A stretch of DNA of 45,145 nucleotides, taken from Candidatus Poribacteria bacterium. Its GTDB lineage: Bacteria > Poribacteria > WGA-4E > UBA9662. The position numbers and the translations under genes are program-made. Positions 34,742-44,126 of the stretch are shown here, one piece after another; the first letter of the stretch is position 1, and each line of letters begins with the position of its first letter. The stretch covers positions 186,272 to 231,416 of the forward strand of contig PAQF01000025.1 in the NCBI GenBank assembly GCA_002709695.1, read 5' to 3'. The notes under the pieces were generated by a model. It ran no database searches. It worked only from the letters and a program-made list of their open reading frames with translations, and was not told where the DNA came from.

Positions 34742-34916
34742 CTTCTTTATCCCATTTCTTTCTAGCACAATTCCATCCTGCTTCCATTGACTCCACACTA
34801 CCCACCACCGTTGTAATAAAGCTCTAAAACAAACATTTAATATTAAAAGCTTAATCAATCCTAAATTATTGTTTTGCCAGCACGACATTATCCCACTTGG
34901 AATAAAGCATTTAGGT

Positions 34917-35663
34917 TCATTCCTTCGGTTTAAAGATTCTAAACAACTTTTTCAATGGATCATAGAACTGATCAACAACCCGCTCTTTCAGCGGAATAAT
35001 AGCATTATCAGTAATAGTGATATGCTCGGGACAAACCTTAGTACAACACTTAGTAATGTTACAATAACCAATACCATCAGTTTCCTTCAAATCTCCCAGC
35101 CGATCTTCAGTATCCAGTGGGTGCATCTCCAACGATGCCGTGTAGACATAATGACGAGGCCCAACAAAATTATCATGCAAATGATGATCACGCAGCACAT
35201 GACAAACATCTTGGCACAAAAAGCACTCAATACACTTACGAAATTCCTGTACACGATCGATATCTTCCTGCTGCATTTCCCAAGTTCCATCTTCAAAATC
35301 AGGAGGTCTCGGACTAAACTTCTTGATCTTCTTCTTAACTTGGTAGTTCCAAGAAACGTCTGTCACAAGATCTTTAACGAGCGGAAAAGCACGCATAGGC
35401 TCAATGGTTACAGGTTTATCGAGTGGCAGGTCATCTAACCTTGTCATACACATCAACTTGGGATGGCCATTAACTTCAGCTGAACAGGAGCCGCATTTTC
35501 CAGCTTTACAATTCCAACGCACAGCCAAATCATTTGCTTGTTCGGCCTGAATCTGATGTACCGCATCCAGAACCACCATACCCTCTGAAACATCAGTTTC
35601 ATAATCGACGAATCCAGACGAATCAGTATCTCCACGCCATACTTTGAACTTGGCTGTCGCCAT
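34917..35663 (-). CDS. sdhB: succinate dehydrogenase/fumarate reductase iron-sulfur subunit
   Basis: This subunit carries electrons from the flavoprotein to the membrane quinone. The 248-residue protein has the plant-type 2Fe-2S motif (CKAGKCGSC, with a further Cys after NGHPKLM, near residues 52-72) and two bacterial ferredoxin-like clusters (CIECFLCQDVCHV near 140-152; CNITKCCTKVCPEHI near 196-210). It overlaps the sdhA stop by one base and is last in the operon C-A-B. Direction of the reaction (succinate oxidation or fumarate reduction) cannot be told from sequence alone. Confidence 0.95.
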   Translation of the reverse strand: MATAKFKVWRGDTDSSGFVDYETDVSEGMVVLDAVHQIQAEQANDLAVRWNCKAGKCGSCSAEVNGHPKLMCMTRLDDLPLDKPVTIEPMRAFPLVKDLVTDVSWNYQVKKKIKKFSPRPPDFEDGTWEMQQEDIDRVQEFRKCIECFLCQDVCHVLRDHHLHDNFVGPRHYVYTASLEMHPLDTEDRLGDLKETDGIGYCNITKCCTKVCPEHITITDNAIIPLKERVVDQFYDPLKKLFRIFKPKE

Positions 35664-37486
35664 TAACCTATCTCCTCTATAATTTTCTGAAGATCTCCAC
35701 GCATCTCTGAGATTTCCTCACGGGAAACCAACATTTCCCCATCTCCACCTTTTCGAATGACGGTATTGTATTTCTTTGTATCCGGTTCTTCCTTATCCGG
35801 GTAATCATCACGGGAATGAGCCCCGATACTGGCTTTTCGCTCCAGCGCTGCTAAAGCTATAGCTTCAGCAGAAGTCAACAGATTATACAAATCAAGAGCT
35901 GTATGCCAGCCTGAATTATACTCACGGTTTCCGATAGCGGCTACCCCCTCTGATCTCTGACGAAGCCCAACAATTTCTGACAAAGCGCTACTAATCCCTT
36001 CTTCACTCCGAGCAATTCCAACTAATTTCTGCATTATTTCCTGCAAGTCGTATTGTACCTGATATGGGTTGCCGCCACCCCCACCTGCTTGATTTTCAAG
36101 CGGCTTAAGAGCCCAATCAGCAATGGAACGAACCTGATCCTCATCAAGCAGCACCGAATCATTTTCTTTAGCAAATTGAGCTGCATATTCACCCGCACGT
36201 TTACCAAAAACCAGTAAATCAGACAAAGAATTCCCACCTAAGCGATTAGCACCGTGCAAACCTGCCCCACACTCACCAGCAGAAAAAAGCCCCGGCACAC
36301 AGGTCATTTGCGAATCCGAATCCACCCGAACCCCACCCATCGCATAATGTGTAGTTGGCCCAACTTCCATTGGTTCTTCAGTGATATCGATGTTCGCCAA
36401 CTCTTTAAATTGATGATACATACTCGGCAATTTTCGTCGAATGTGCTCCGCAGCATTAGGCAACTTCTCTCGAATCCAAGCAATATCAAGAAACACTCCA
36501 CCATGTGGGCTACCTCGCCCTTCTTGTACTTCCCGCACAATGCAACGCGCCACATGATCACGAGTAAGTAATTCAGGTGGCCTACGTGCTTCTCGATCTC
36601 CTTGTGTATATCGCCAACCTTCCTCTTCATTATCTGCTGTTTGCAATCGATACAATTCAGGGATATCATCAAACATAAATCTTCGACCTTCACCATTCTT
36701 TAATATTCCACCTTCTCCCCGAACCCCTTCTGTAACAAGTATACCCTGAACGCTCGGAGGCCAAACCATTCCAGTTGGATGGAATTGTACAAACTCCATA
36801 TCGATCAATTCCGCCCCTGCATGGTAAGCGAGTGCATGACCATCACCCGTATATTCCCAACTATTGCTAGTAATTTTATAGGCTCTTCCAATACCACCTG
36901 TTGCTAGAACAATAGCCTTAGCAGGAAACATCTTAAAGCGTCCTTTTTCTCTTTCATAACCAAAAGCACCGCTAACACGATCTCCATCCTTAGTCAAAGC
37001 GACAACTGTACACTCCATGTGAACATCAACACCTTGATGGATACCATGATCCTGAAGCGCTCTTATCATTTCCAAACCAGTACGATCCCCAACATGTGCC
37101 AACCGAGGAAATTGGTGACCACCAAAGTTGCGTTGTAAAATGCGACCATCATCGGTACGATCAAAAAGCGCTCCCCAACCCTCCAACTCTCTTACACGCT
37201 CAGGAGCTTCCTTGGCATGCAACTCAGCCATTCGCCAATTGTTCAAATATTGCCCCCCACGCATAGTGTCAGCAAAATGAACCTTCCAACCATCCCTTTC
37301 ATCCACATTGGCTAAAGCCGCCGCTATTCCACCCTCAGCCATTACCGTGTGAGCTTTACCTAACAAAGACTTACAAACTAAGCCCACAGAAACCCCTGCC
37401 GAGGAGGCTTCAATTGCAGCCCGCAACCCTGCCCCACCTGCACCAATAACCAAGACATCATATTCATGTGTTTCATATTGAGCCAC
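35663..37486 (-). CDS. sdhA: succinate dehydrogenase/fumarate reductase flavoprotein subunit
   Basis: The catalytic subunit interconverts succinate and fumarate. The 607-residue protein has the FAD-binding GAGGAGLRAA motif (about 15-24), the histidine for covalent FAD attachment (H46 in KAHTVMAEGG), the active-site segments QFHPTGM, LTRDHVAR and HYAMGGV, and a C-terminal helical domain (RKASIGAHSRDDYP). Length is normal. It starts about 15 bases after the membrane subunit gene. Confidence 0.97.
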   Translation of the reverse strand: MAQYETHEYDVLVIGAGGAGLRAAIEASSAGVSVGLVCKSLLGKAHTVMAEGGIAAALANVDERDGWKVHFADTMRGGQYLNNWRMAELHAKEAPERVRELEGWGALFDRTDDGRILQRNFGGHQFPRLAHVGDRTGLEMIRALQDHGIHQGVDVHMECTVVALTKDGDRVSGAFGYEREKGRFKMFPAKAIVLATGGIGRAYKITSNSWEYTGDGHALAYHAGAELIDMEFVQFHPTGMVWPPSVQGILVTEGVRGEGGILKNGEGRRFMFDDIPELYRLQTADNEEEGWRYTQGDREARRPPELLTRDHVARCIVREVQEGRGSPHGGVFLDIAWIREKLPNAAEHIRRKLPSMYHQFKELANIDITEEPMEVGPTTHYAMGGVRVDSDSQMTCVPGLFSAGECGAGLHGANRLGGNSLSDLLVFGKRAGEYAAQFAKENDSVLLDEDQVRSIADWALKPLENQAGGGGGNPYQVQYDLQEIMQKLVGIARSEEGISSALSEIVGLRQRSEGVAAIGNREYNSGWHTALDLYNLLTSAEAIALAALERKASIGAHSRDDYPDKEEPDTKKYNTVIRKGGDGEMLVSREEISEMRGDLQKIIEEIG

Positions 37487-37501
37487 TAGATAATCCTCCC
37501 T

Positions 37502-38299
37502 CTAAAACAAAATCCTTGGATCAGTCCAGTCCATCATAGAGCTCAACCGAATGTAAATATCAGAGCATGCAACTGAACATAAGCTCATCCAAGCCCAACG
37601 CATATGTTGGCTATTCAGACAGCTTACGCAGTTGTAGGCTGTTCGGCGAATAGGTGCACCGGAAAGCCTATCCAAAAAACCACCAACCAGATGTCGCAGA
37701 GAATGACAACCAAGTGTATAACCACTCAATAAAAACACATTAATCGCTAGAATCAACGTGCCAAGTCCAATACCAAAAGTTTTTCCACCATTCCCATCAT
37801 CAAACCACATCGCCTTCCAAACATCAAATGCTAATAACAGAACAAATACCAGCGCAAAATATAGAAAGAACCGATGCACATTTTGTAGAATCAATGGAAA
37901 AGAGCTTTCTCCACGATAACCTTTACGAGGTTCACCAACTGCACAAGACGGAGGATCCGCCCAGAAAGCCTTATAATATGCACCTCGATAATAGTAACAT
38001 GTCAAACGGAAACCAGCGGGAGCCCATAAAATCAAAAATGCAGGCGAAAAAGGGGCCCACGAGGGCCACCAAGCTGGCTTAGCACCAAACCAACTGTGCT
38101 CAGAATTACCAAAGATTTCAGGAGCGTAAAAGGGTGACAAATAAGGACCGTGATGATAATGCTCTCCTTGAAACGCGGCCCATGTTGTATAAACAATGAA
38201 AGCCGACAAACCACAAAAAACCACCAAAGGTTGGATCCACCAAGTATCAGATCTGGACGTTTCACCAAATTTACGCTTGATTAAAGTGAGTTCTGTCAT
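37502..38299 (-). CDS. sdhC: succinate dehydrogenase cytochrome b membrane anchor (five-helix, mycobacterial Sdh1-like type)
   Basis: The 265-residue membrane protein has five likely transmembrane helices (about 20-42, 80-105, 135-160, 170-195, 230-255). HHGPYLSPFYAPEIF near residue 50 and QNVHRFFLYFALVFVLLLAF near 137-156 fit the single-chain anchor family of actinobacterial Sdh1-type enzymes. Histidines in QNVHRFF and CHSLRHLVGG are candidates for haem ligands. The ATG at 38299 with AAGAGA upstream is preferred to an in-frame TTG at 38326. It lacks the two-subunit (SdhC+SdhD) arrangement, consistent with this type. First gene of the operon. Confidence 0.85.
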   Translation of the reverse strand: MTELTLIKRKFGETSRSDTWWIQPLVVFCGLSAFIVYTTWAAFQGEHYHHGPYLSPFYAPEIFGNSEHSWFGAKPAWWPSWAPFSPAFLILWAPAGFRLTCYYYRGAYYKAFWADPPSCAVGEPRKGYRGESSFPLILQNVHRFFLYFALVFVLLLAFDVWKAMWFDDGNGGKTFGIGLGTLILAINVFLLSGYTLGCHSLRHLVGGFLDRLSGAPIRRTAYNCVSCLNSQHMRWAWMSLCSVACSDIYIRLSSMMDWTDPRILF

Positions 38300-38354
38300 T
38301 CTCTTTATATCTTTCTCAACTACCAAGGTTAAAAAAAGCTATTACTTAATTGTT

Positions 38355-38396
38355 ATAGATTACTTCATGTCAAAAATAGATTACTTCATGTCAAAA
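38355..38396. repeat. perfect 21-bp tandem repeat upstream of the sdh operon
   Basis: Two identical 21-base units (38355-38375 and 38376-38396) lie back to back. On the sdh coding (minus) strand each unit contains TTGACATGAAGTAAT, so each carries a perfect -35 hexamer (TTGACA). The first base of the second unit lies two helical turns from that of the first. The sdhC start codon is 56 bases downstream of the nearer unit. It may be a duplicated promoter element or a pair of operator sites; no good -10 box stands at 17 bases from either. Confidence 0.85.
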
Positions 38397-39514
38397 TAAG
38401 GACAATCTACTGAAAAAAATAAGCAGGTTCAGCAAACCCTAGAGCACTTTACCAGAAAACTTTACACAATGCCACTAAAATCTCATCTCCACAGCCTCAT
38501 TCAATAACCCATTTCTCGTCTGGGCGGAGACATACTTTGAGATACTCCTACTTCATAATTCCAATATGAGAGATAGAAATCTCCTTTACAAAGGCAGCTA
38601 GGATGATTTCCTTAATACCCAGCGAGATTGCTACTAGTGCGATTATAGGTTTCGGAACCAAGGCTTGGTAATATAAAAAACCTCATAGCCAACATCTATA
38701 TTTATCTACACAATAACAATCTAAAAGGCAAGATTTCCATCCCTATAATATAACCTTGATATTAATCTCAAGGTCCAATTCTTCATGATAACCATATTCA
38801 ACTTTAACTAACAACGCCCAACTTATCAATATAAAAATTGGCTGGCATTTCCTTAACACCATACAGTTCATAAACACCCAAACCATCTCTAAGTACCAGA
38901 TTAGGATATTACTCCTTGGGCAACTCGCCTAAGACTTTCGTAATTGTGGTCATGACCAAAAAGCATACTTCCTTGAGATAAATGATTTCCAGATTCTTGA
39001 TTGCTCATTTCTTGACCAACGCTGATTTGGTTATGCTTTGAAATTTCTCGGAGCACCTCACACTCAAACAAAACAAGTATACTGGAACACATTAAAACCA
39101 CTACTAGTCGCGTTACTTCATAATCGCCTTAGAAAGCACATAAGTCACTCCCCAATGGCATGGGGTTCATACAATAACAACCCTACTCCGCCCCAAATCC
39201 TATCCTCTACGCACTCCAAGTATCAAATCCAGAAGCAATCTAAAAAAACGAGGAAAACCAGACAGTTTTCTTAATGCCAAGACTCTTTTCATCCGAAAAC
39301 TGCCAAACACTCATACCATCAATTCTCTTTAGACTTCCGGATTCAGCTAATTTATGATAATATGGGCTCTTAATTCTATTCCATCCTATTTACGATGGAG
39401 CTATTGGCACTTGAGCAAAAAAGTAGCCACTAAAGGCGAAAACTCCTAAAAACAAGAAGATCAACCGTACAACACATTAAACCAACTTAAATCTGGTAAA
39501 TCGAGAGCTAAATA
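38397..39514. other. gene-poor region with signs of decayed coding sequence
   Basis: The 1.1-kb stretch between the sdh repeat and the HAD gene has no intact gene I can support. On the minus strand it contains a broken thioredoxin/TlpA-like remnant (38804-39121) and, near 39247-39350, a short frame reading RIDGMSVWQFSDEKSLG that recalls the C-terminal catalytic-domain end of GH2 glycosidases. Stops and frameshifts interrupt all of these. It probably also contains the promoter of the plus-strand genes; an AT-rich TATGATAATAT near 39354 could be part of it. Confidence 0.5.
38804..39121 (-). pseudogene. remnant of a thioredoxin/TlpA-like lipoprotein gene
   Basis: On the minus strand, frame-corrected reading gives ATG-AAG at 39121 and a hydrophobic segment ending VLFECEV that looks like a damaged lipoprotein signal. 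About 25 codons before the end it reads YPNLVLRDGLGVYELYGVKE, then MPANFYIDKLGVVS and a stop. The last part is the conserved C-terminus of TlpA/redoxin proteins (Yxx..G.PT.F.ID..G). A TAA stop lies directly before YPN, at least one frameshift separates the two halves, and the CxxC part is missing. The C-terminal match is convincing; the N-terminal link is less so. Confidence 0.4.
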
Positions 39515-40183
39515 GTGATTCGAAAAGCAATTATTTTTGACATGGATGGAGTGATCATAAATAGCGAGCCACTCTATGAACTTGCCGACATAGATTTTTT
39601 GAGTAGAAGAGGTATTACTTATAACCGAGAATCAATAGCTAACATTCTGCTAGGCAAGAGTTTATGGGATACTACACAAATACTCAAAGATATACATAGT
39701 ATTGCCGAAAGCACACAGCAACTAATGGAAGAACGACTAAACCTTATAGAAGAATTATATCAATCTTCGCTAACTTATATTACCGGGTTTTTAGAAATCC
39801 ACCAATATTTGGTAGAAAGAGAAATCAAAACTTGTATAGCAACTGCCTCCCATAACCACTTACTTGACGTTGCAAATAAAAAATTAGGTTTAGCGAATAT
39901 TTTCGGACAGGATATCTTCAAGATCTCAGATGTAGGAGACAAATCAAAGCCAGACCCTGCAATTTTTCTATATGCCGCTGACAAGCTTAAAACACCACCT
40001 GAGGAATGTTGCGTAATCGAGGATTCTCCAAATGGCATTATGGCAGCTAAGAATGCGGGTATGTATTGTATTGGAATAACAACTTCTAGAACAAGCGAAG
40101 ACCTAAATTTAGCTGATTTTGTTGTCTCCTCACACAACGAAATCATTCAACTTTTCAAACAATCTGAATCTGAAACAGTATAA
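39515..40183 (+). CDS. HAD-superfamily hydrolase (beta-phosphoglucomutase-like)
   Basis: This 222-residue cytoplasmic enzyme belongs to HAD subfamily IA. Motif I is FDMDGV (D9 nucleophile, D11 acid/base), motif II lies at IATASHN, motif III at KSKPDP and motif IV at VIEDSPNG. A helical cap domain spans residues 15-85. It starts with GTG, preceded by GAGAGC. Members dephosphorylate or isomerise sugar phosphates. The next gene starts five bases after its stop, so they form an operon with the sugar-acid dehydratase. Confidence 0.9.
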   Translation: MIRKAIIFDMDGVIINSEPLYELADIDFLSRRGITYNRESIANILLGKSLWDTTQILKDIHSIAESTQQLMEERLNLIEELYQSSLTYITGFLEIHQYLVEREIKTCIATASHNHLLDVANKKLGLANIFGQDIFKISDVGDKSKPDPAIFLYAADKLKTPPEECCVIEDSPNGIMAAKNAGMYCIGITTSRTSEDLNLADFVVSSHNEIIQLFKQSESETV

Positions 40184-40187
40184 AAAT

Positions 40188-41882
40188 ATGGAATTAAACG
40201 AAACAACAGGAATACAAAAAGGATTAACAAACTATGGAGATCCCGAATTCAGCATTTACATACGAAAAGCCTTTGCTAAGGCTATGGGATACAATGACGA
40301 TGAACTTAATAGACCAATTGTAGGGATTGTTAACACTTTTAGCGGATTTAATAGTTGCCATCAGAATTTTAGTGACCTGATTGAAGCATTAAAAAGAGGC
40401 ATTCTCTCTCAAGGAGCACTGCCGATTGAGTTTCCAACAATCTCCCTCGGTGAGATTTTCACTTCTCCAACCACAATGATGTTCCGGAATCTAATGGCAA
40501 TGGATACTGAAGAAATGATCAAAGCTCAGCCAATGGATGGAGTCGTGCTTTTAGGCGGTTGTGACAAAACTGTACCAGCCCAATTAATGGGAGCGCTTAG
40601 CGCCGACAAACCTGCGATCTGTTTGGTAGCAGGTCCAATGATTACAGGAAATTACCAAGGAGAAACGCTGGGAGCATGTACAGACTGTAGGCGATTCTGG
40701 AGAGAATACAGAGCTGGACAAATAGACGAAGAACAAATAGAGTTAATCAACAACCACTTATGTTCAAGCACCGGAACCTGTATGGTAATGGGAACAGCCA
40801 GTACAATGGCAGCACTAGCAGAAGCTATGGGAATGATGTTACCAGACGGAGCAGCAATTCCAGCAGTGATGGCTGAACGGCGCAGACATGCTGAAGCCAC
40901 AGGTAGAACAATTGTAACAGCAATACAGAAAGATTTAAAACCATCTCGTATTTTGTCAAAACGTTCATTTGAAAACGCAATTCGTATCTTGATGGCTATC
41001 GGTGGTTCAACGAATGCTATTATTCACTTAACTGCTATAGCAAAACGAATTGGGATTCAGCTTACCCTAGCTGATTTCACTCGCATTGGGGATCAAACAC
41101 CCGTTTTAGTTAACCTGAAACCAAGCGGGCAATACTACATGGAAGACCTGGCTAAATCTGGTGGTATCCCAACTGTGATGAAAGAATTAGAGGAATCTCT
41201 TCATCGCCAAGAAACCACCATTAATGGAAAGACTATCGGACAAAATTTAATGGAAGTCCCATTACCACCTAAATGGCAAGATGTTATTAAAACTAGAAGT
41301 AACCCCTTGCTAACAGGAGAAGGGTTGACATGCTTGTTTGGCAACTTAGCACCAAATGGCGCTATTATCAAGCGTTCTGCAGCCTCACCTCACCTGCTCC
41401 ATCACCAAGGCCCCGCACTGGTTTTTAAATCAATTGAAGATTTACATAACCGAATTGACCAACAGAACCTGCATGTTACAAATAACCACGTGCTTGTGCT
41501 TCAAAATGCTGGCCCAGTCGGTGGGCCTGGAATGCCAGAAGCCGGCTATCTCCCTATTCCCAAGAAACTCCTACAAGCAGGCGTAAAGGATATGGTTCGG
41601 ATCTCCGATGCTCGTATGAGCGGCACTGCATTTGGCACCATTATTCTACACATATCTCCAGAAGCGGCTGTCGGGGGGCCACTAGCAACCATACAGGATG
41701 GAGACATGATTGAACTAAATGTGAATAAAAAAAGTATACAACTACTCATTGATGACAACGAATTGAGAAGACGAATAGAAAACATTAAGTTACCCAAACC
41801 ACACTTCCAAAGAGGATATGGTGCACTATACACCAATCATGTCGAGCAAGCCCATCTTGGATGCGACTTTGATTTTCTTTAA
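40188..41882 (+). CDS. IlvD/EDD-family dehydratase, probably for a sugar acid
   Basis: This 564-residue iron-sulfur dehydratase removes water from a polyhydroxy acid to give a 2-keto-3-deoxy acid. Likely cluster cysteines are C57 (NSCHQNF), C125 (LLGGCDKTVPAQLMGA) and C198 (STGTCMVMGTASTMA). The last part contains DARMSGTAFGTIILHISPEA (about 476-495). The sequence flavour (NTFSGFNSCHQ, GGCDKTVPAQ) is closer to L-arabonate/D-xylonate-type dehydratases than to valine-pathway IlvD, an inference. The ATG at 40188 is preferred; longer forms would overlap the HAD gene. No other branched-chain biosynthesis genes are nearby. Confidence 0.88.
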   Translation: MELNETTGIQKGLTNYGDPEFSIYIRKAFAKAMGYNDDELNRPIVGIVNTFSGFNSCHQNFSDLIEALKRGILSQGALPIEFPTISLGEIFTSPTTMMFRNLMAMDTEEMIKAQPMDGVVLLGGCDKTVPAQLMGALSADKPAICLVAGPMITGNYQGETLGACTDCRRFWREYRAGQIDEEQIELINNHLCSSTGTCMVMGTASTMAALAEAMGMMLPDGAAIPAVMAERRRHAEATGRTIVTAIQKDLKPSRILSKRSFENAIRILMAIGGSTNAIIHLTAIAKRIGIQLTLADFTRIGDQTPVLVNLKPSGQYYMEDLAKSGGIPTVMKELEESLHRQETTINGKTIGQNLMEVPLPPKWQDVIKTRSNPLLTGEGLTCLFGNLAPNGAIIKRSAASPHLLHHQGPALVFKSIEDLHNRIDQQNLHVTNNHVLVLQNAGPVGGPGMPEAGYLPIPKKLLQAGVKDMVRISDARMSGTAFGTIILHISPEAAVGGPLATIQDGDMIELNVNKKSIQLLIDDNELRRRIENIKLPKPHFQRGYGALYTNHVEQAHLGCDFDFL

Positions 41883-41986
41883 TTTTTTGTTTCATATAAT
41901 CAAAAAAATTAATCTAAGCTAAGCCACATTGAACAAATATAACAACTAAAGTTTACTTCGATACTTAATCAAAGAAAGAAACACAG

Positions 41987-43174
41987 ATGGTAGATTCACT
42001 AGCAGGCATACGCATTTTAGATCTAACACGGATTTTAGCCGGCCCCTATGCAACAATGATCCTTGGAGACTTAGGCGCAGAAATCATCAAAATTGAGCAA
42101 CCCGAAGTAGGAGATGAAGCACGTGGTTTTGGTCCCTTTAAGAATGATTTCAGTCTATACTTCATGAGCATTAATCGAGGCAAAAAGAGTGTTACCCTAA
42201 ACCTGAAAGACCCTCAAGGCAAGAAAATTTTCCTTGACCTCGTCAAAAAATCCGATATTGTAATCGAAAACTTCCGTCCTGGCACCATGAAGAAACTTGG
42301 CTTAGATTACCCAACACTCAAGGCTCACCACCCTTCGCTAGTTTACGCTGCCTGTTCAGGGTTCGGGCAAACTGGCCCCTACGCTACACGGGGGGCCTAT
42401 GACATGATTATACAAGGCATGGGAGGTATCCTCAGCATCACCGGCGAACCAAACCGCCCACCGGTACGAGTTGGCACTTCCATCGGAGATATTACCTCTG
42501 CCCTATTCACAACTATTGGCATTTTCTCTGCATTGCGCTACCGAGAACAAACAGGCAAAGGTCAACTAGTGGATATTGGAATGCTTGATTGTCAAGTAGC
42601 TATCTTAGAAAACGCACTGATGCGATACTTTTCAACCAACGAAATCCCTCAGCCACTAGGGCGAAGGCATTCATCGATTACCCCATTCGAGGTTTTTGAA
42701 TCCAAAGATAACTATGTTGTTATAGCCATCGGCAATAACGAGCTATGGGAGAAATTTTGTCAACACATCAATAAACCAGACCTCATCAATGATCCCAAGT
42801 TCTGCACCAATGCCCTGCGAACAGAAAACCACGAGCAACTCTTTCCAATTTTAACCGAAATCACAACCCAATTTACAACCGACCATTGGGTCAAATCAAT
42901 GGAATCAATTGGTGTACCATGTGGTCCTGTCAATACCATCGACAAAGTCGTAACTGACCCACAAGTGATAGAACGAGAAATGATCGTGGAAGTAGAACAC
43001 GAAACAACTGGAACTTTAAAAATTCCAGGAATTCCAGTTAAGCTCTCAGAGTCTCCTGGCCGCATTGAGCATCCAGCACCCAACCTAGGGCAACATACCA
43101 TGGAAGTGCTGAACGAGTTACTGGATATGGACGAAACCGAAATTGAAACACTAAAACAAAATAATGTGATTTGA
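41987..43174 (+). CDS. CaiB/BaiF-family (class III) CoA-transferase
   Basis: This 395-residue enzyme moves coenzyme A between carboxylic acids. The N-terminal motif LAGIRILDLTRILAGPYATM followed by ILGDLGAEIIKIEQP, the catalytic aspartate D139 in TRGAYDMIIQGMGG, and the C-terminal GVPCGPVNTIDKVVTDPQVI are all typical. Length is normal. It lies 100 bases after the dehydratase on the same strand. The substrate acid cannot be told; with the neighbours, activation of a small organic acid from sugar-acid breakdown is possible. Confidence 0.95.
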   Translation: MVDSLAGIRILDLTRILAGPYATMILGDLGAEIIKIEQPEVGDEARGFGPFKNDFSLYFMSINRGKKSVTLNLKDPQGKKIFLDLVKKSDIVIENFRPGTMKKLGLDYPTLKAHHPSLVYAACSGFGQTGPYATRGAYDMIIQGMGGILSITGEPNRPPVRVGTSIGDITSALFTTIGIFSALRYREQTGKGQLVDIGMLDCQVAILENALMRYFSTNEIPQPLGRRHSSITPFEVFESKDNYVVIAIGNNELWEKFCQHINKPDLINDPKFCTNALRTENHEQLFPILTEITTQFTTDHWVKSMESIGVPCGPVNTIDKVVTDPQVIEREMIVEVEHETTGTLKIPGIPVKLSESPGRIEHPAPNLGQHTMEVLNELLDMDETEIETLKQNNVI

Positions 43175-43222
43175 ATAAGTCTAAACACTTGATATATTAC
43201 GAGTAAAACAATCCCAACGATT

Positions 43223-44074
43223 ATGAAGGAAACATCAACATCCAAACAGAACAAATATACGACCTCCATTGAATGGCTACCAATTCTAGCTTATCACAAA
43301 ATAGGAACTCAGAAAGAGCTGGGGATCACTTGGATAACACCATCACTTTTCGAGAAACAGATTGCCTTTTTGCACAGCGAAAAGTATCAAGCCATTTCAC
43401 CAAACGATTTAACAGAAGCCATTTTCGGAACAAAGCCACTACCCAAAAAACCTGTCATGATAACCTTCGATGATGGGTATGAAAGTTTTTACACTCATGC
43501 CTTTCCGATCTTAAAACGCTATGGATTTACAGCTACTATCTTCATGCTAACCGGATACGTGGGAAAATGGAATTTTTGGGATGCGAGACTAGGTTGGAAA
43601 CGCTTCAAGCATTTAAGTAAAGAACAAATCATTGACCTCTCTATGGAAGGCTTTACATTCGGTTCGCACGGACTAAACCATCTGTTTTTAACGATCCAGC
43701 CCCATAAAACTATCCAAACAGAACTCCAAACATCTAAATCAATTTTAGAAGATATCCTACAAAAACCCGTCGACTGTTTTGCATACCCATACGGAAATTA
43801 CAATTCTAAAATCACACAACTAGTTAAAGAAGCAAACTATCGCACAGCATTCGCCCTAACTCCCAGTACACAAATCACCAACAGCGAAATCTACCATCTA
43901 CCACGTATGGGAATCTATCTATGGGACACTTTAAAAACTTTTAATACGAAATTACGACAAACTGGAGAGATGAAATTCTGGATTGAATGTACCAAAAACA
44001 TTCTGATCAACCGCTTGACATACGGCAACTTAATTCGATTCTATGCTAATTCAAGCCAACTAACGAAAGTCTAA
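43223..44074 (+). CDS. polysaccharide deacetylase (NodB homology domain)
   Basis: The 283-residue protein has the NodB catalytic motifs MITFDDGYESF (80-90, with the metal-binding D83/D84 pair) and GSHGLNH (147-153). It also contains the arginine-type segment CFAYPYGNYNSK and a LAYHKIG start near residue 22. Such enzymes remove N-acetyl groups from chitin-like or exopolysaccharide chains. There is no signal peptide, which suggests a cytoplasmic or atypically exported form. The C-terminal 50 residues are basic. It starts 48 bases after the CoA-transferase gene. Confidence 0.92.
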   Translation: MKETSTSKQNKYTTSIEWLPILAYHKIGTQKELGITWITPSLFEKQIAFLHSEKYQAISPNDLTEAIFGTKPLPKKPVMITFDDGYESFYTHAFPILKRYGFTATIFMLTGYVGKWNFWDARLGWKRFKHLSKEQIIDLSMEGFTFGSHGLNHLFLTIQPHKTIQTELQTSKSILEDILQKPVDCFAYPYGNYNSKITQLVKEANYRTAFALTPSTQITNSEIYHLPRMGIYLWDTLKTFNTKLRQTGEMKFWIECTKNILINRLTYGNLIRFYANSSQLTKV

Positions 44075-44126
44075 TATAACACCATACATTAAGGACATTC
44101 CTCGAAACAAATCACAGACAAAGTAG

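Larger units (their letters stand above)
34391..34916. other. intergenic region between flgG and the succinate dehydrogenase operon
   Basis: This 526-base stretch should contain the promoter of the flagellar block and the end of the sdh transcript. I see no convincing sigma70, sigma28 or sigma54 promoter. A short plus-strand frame of 55 codons at 34540-34707 has a strong AAAGGAGG nine bases before its ATG but resembles nothing known. Two inverted repeats lie near 34696-34741 and a small one (CAGGT/ACCTG) at 34500-34519. A minus-strand frame at 34598-34888 has no ribosome binding site and overlaps these structures. Confidence 0.5.

Noticed and set aside
34598-34888. 96-codon minus-strand frame after sdhB
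   Set aside because: No ribosome binding site, composition unlike a protein, and overlaps inverted repeats in the intergenic region.
39038-39274. 78-codon plus-strand frame
   Set aside because: Antisense to the thioredoxin-like remnant, low-complexity translation and no ribosome binding site.
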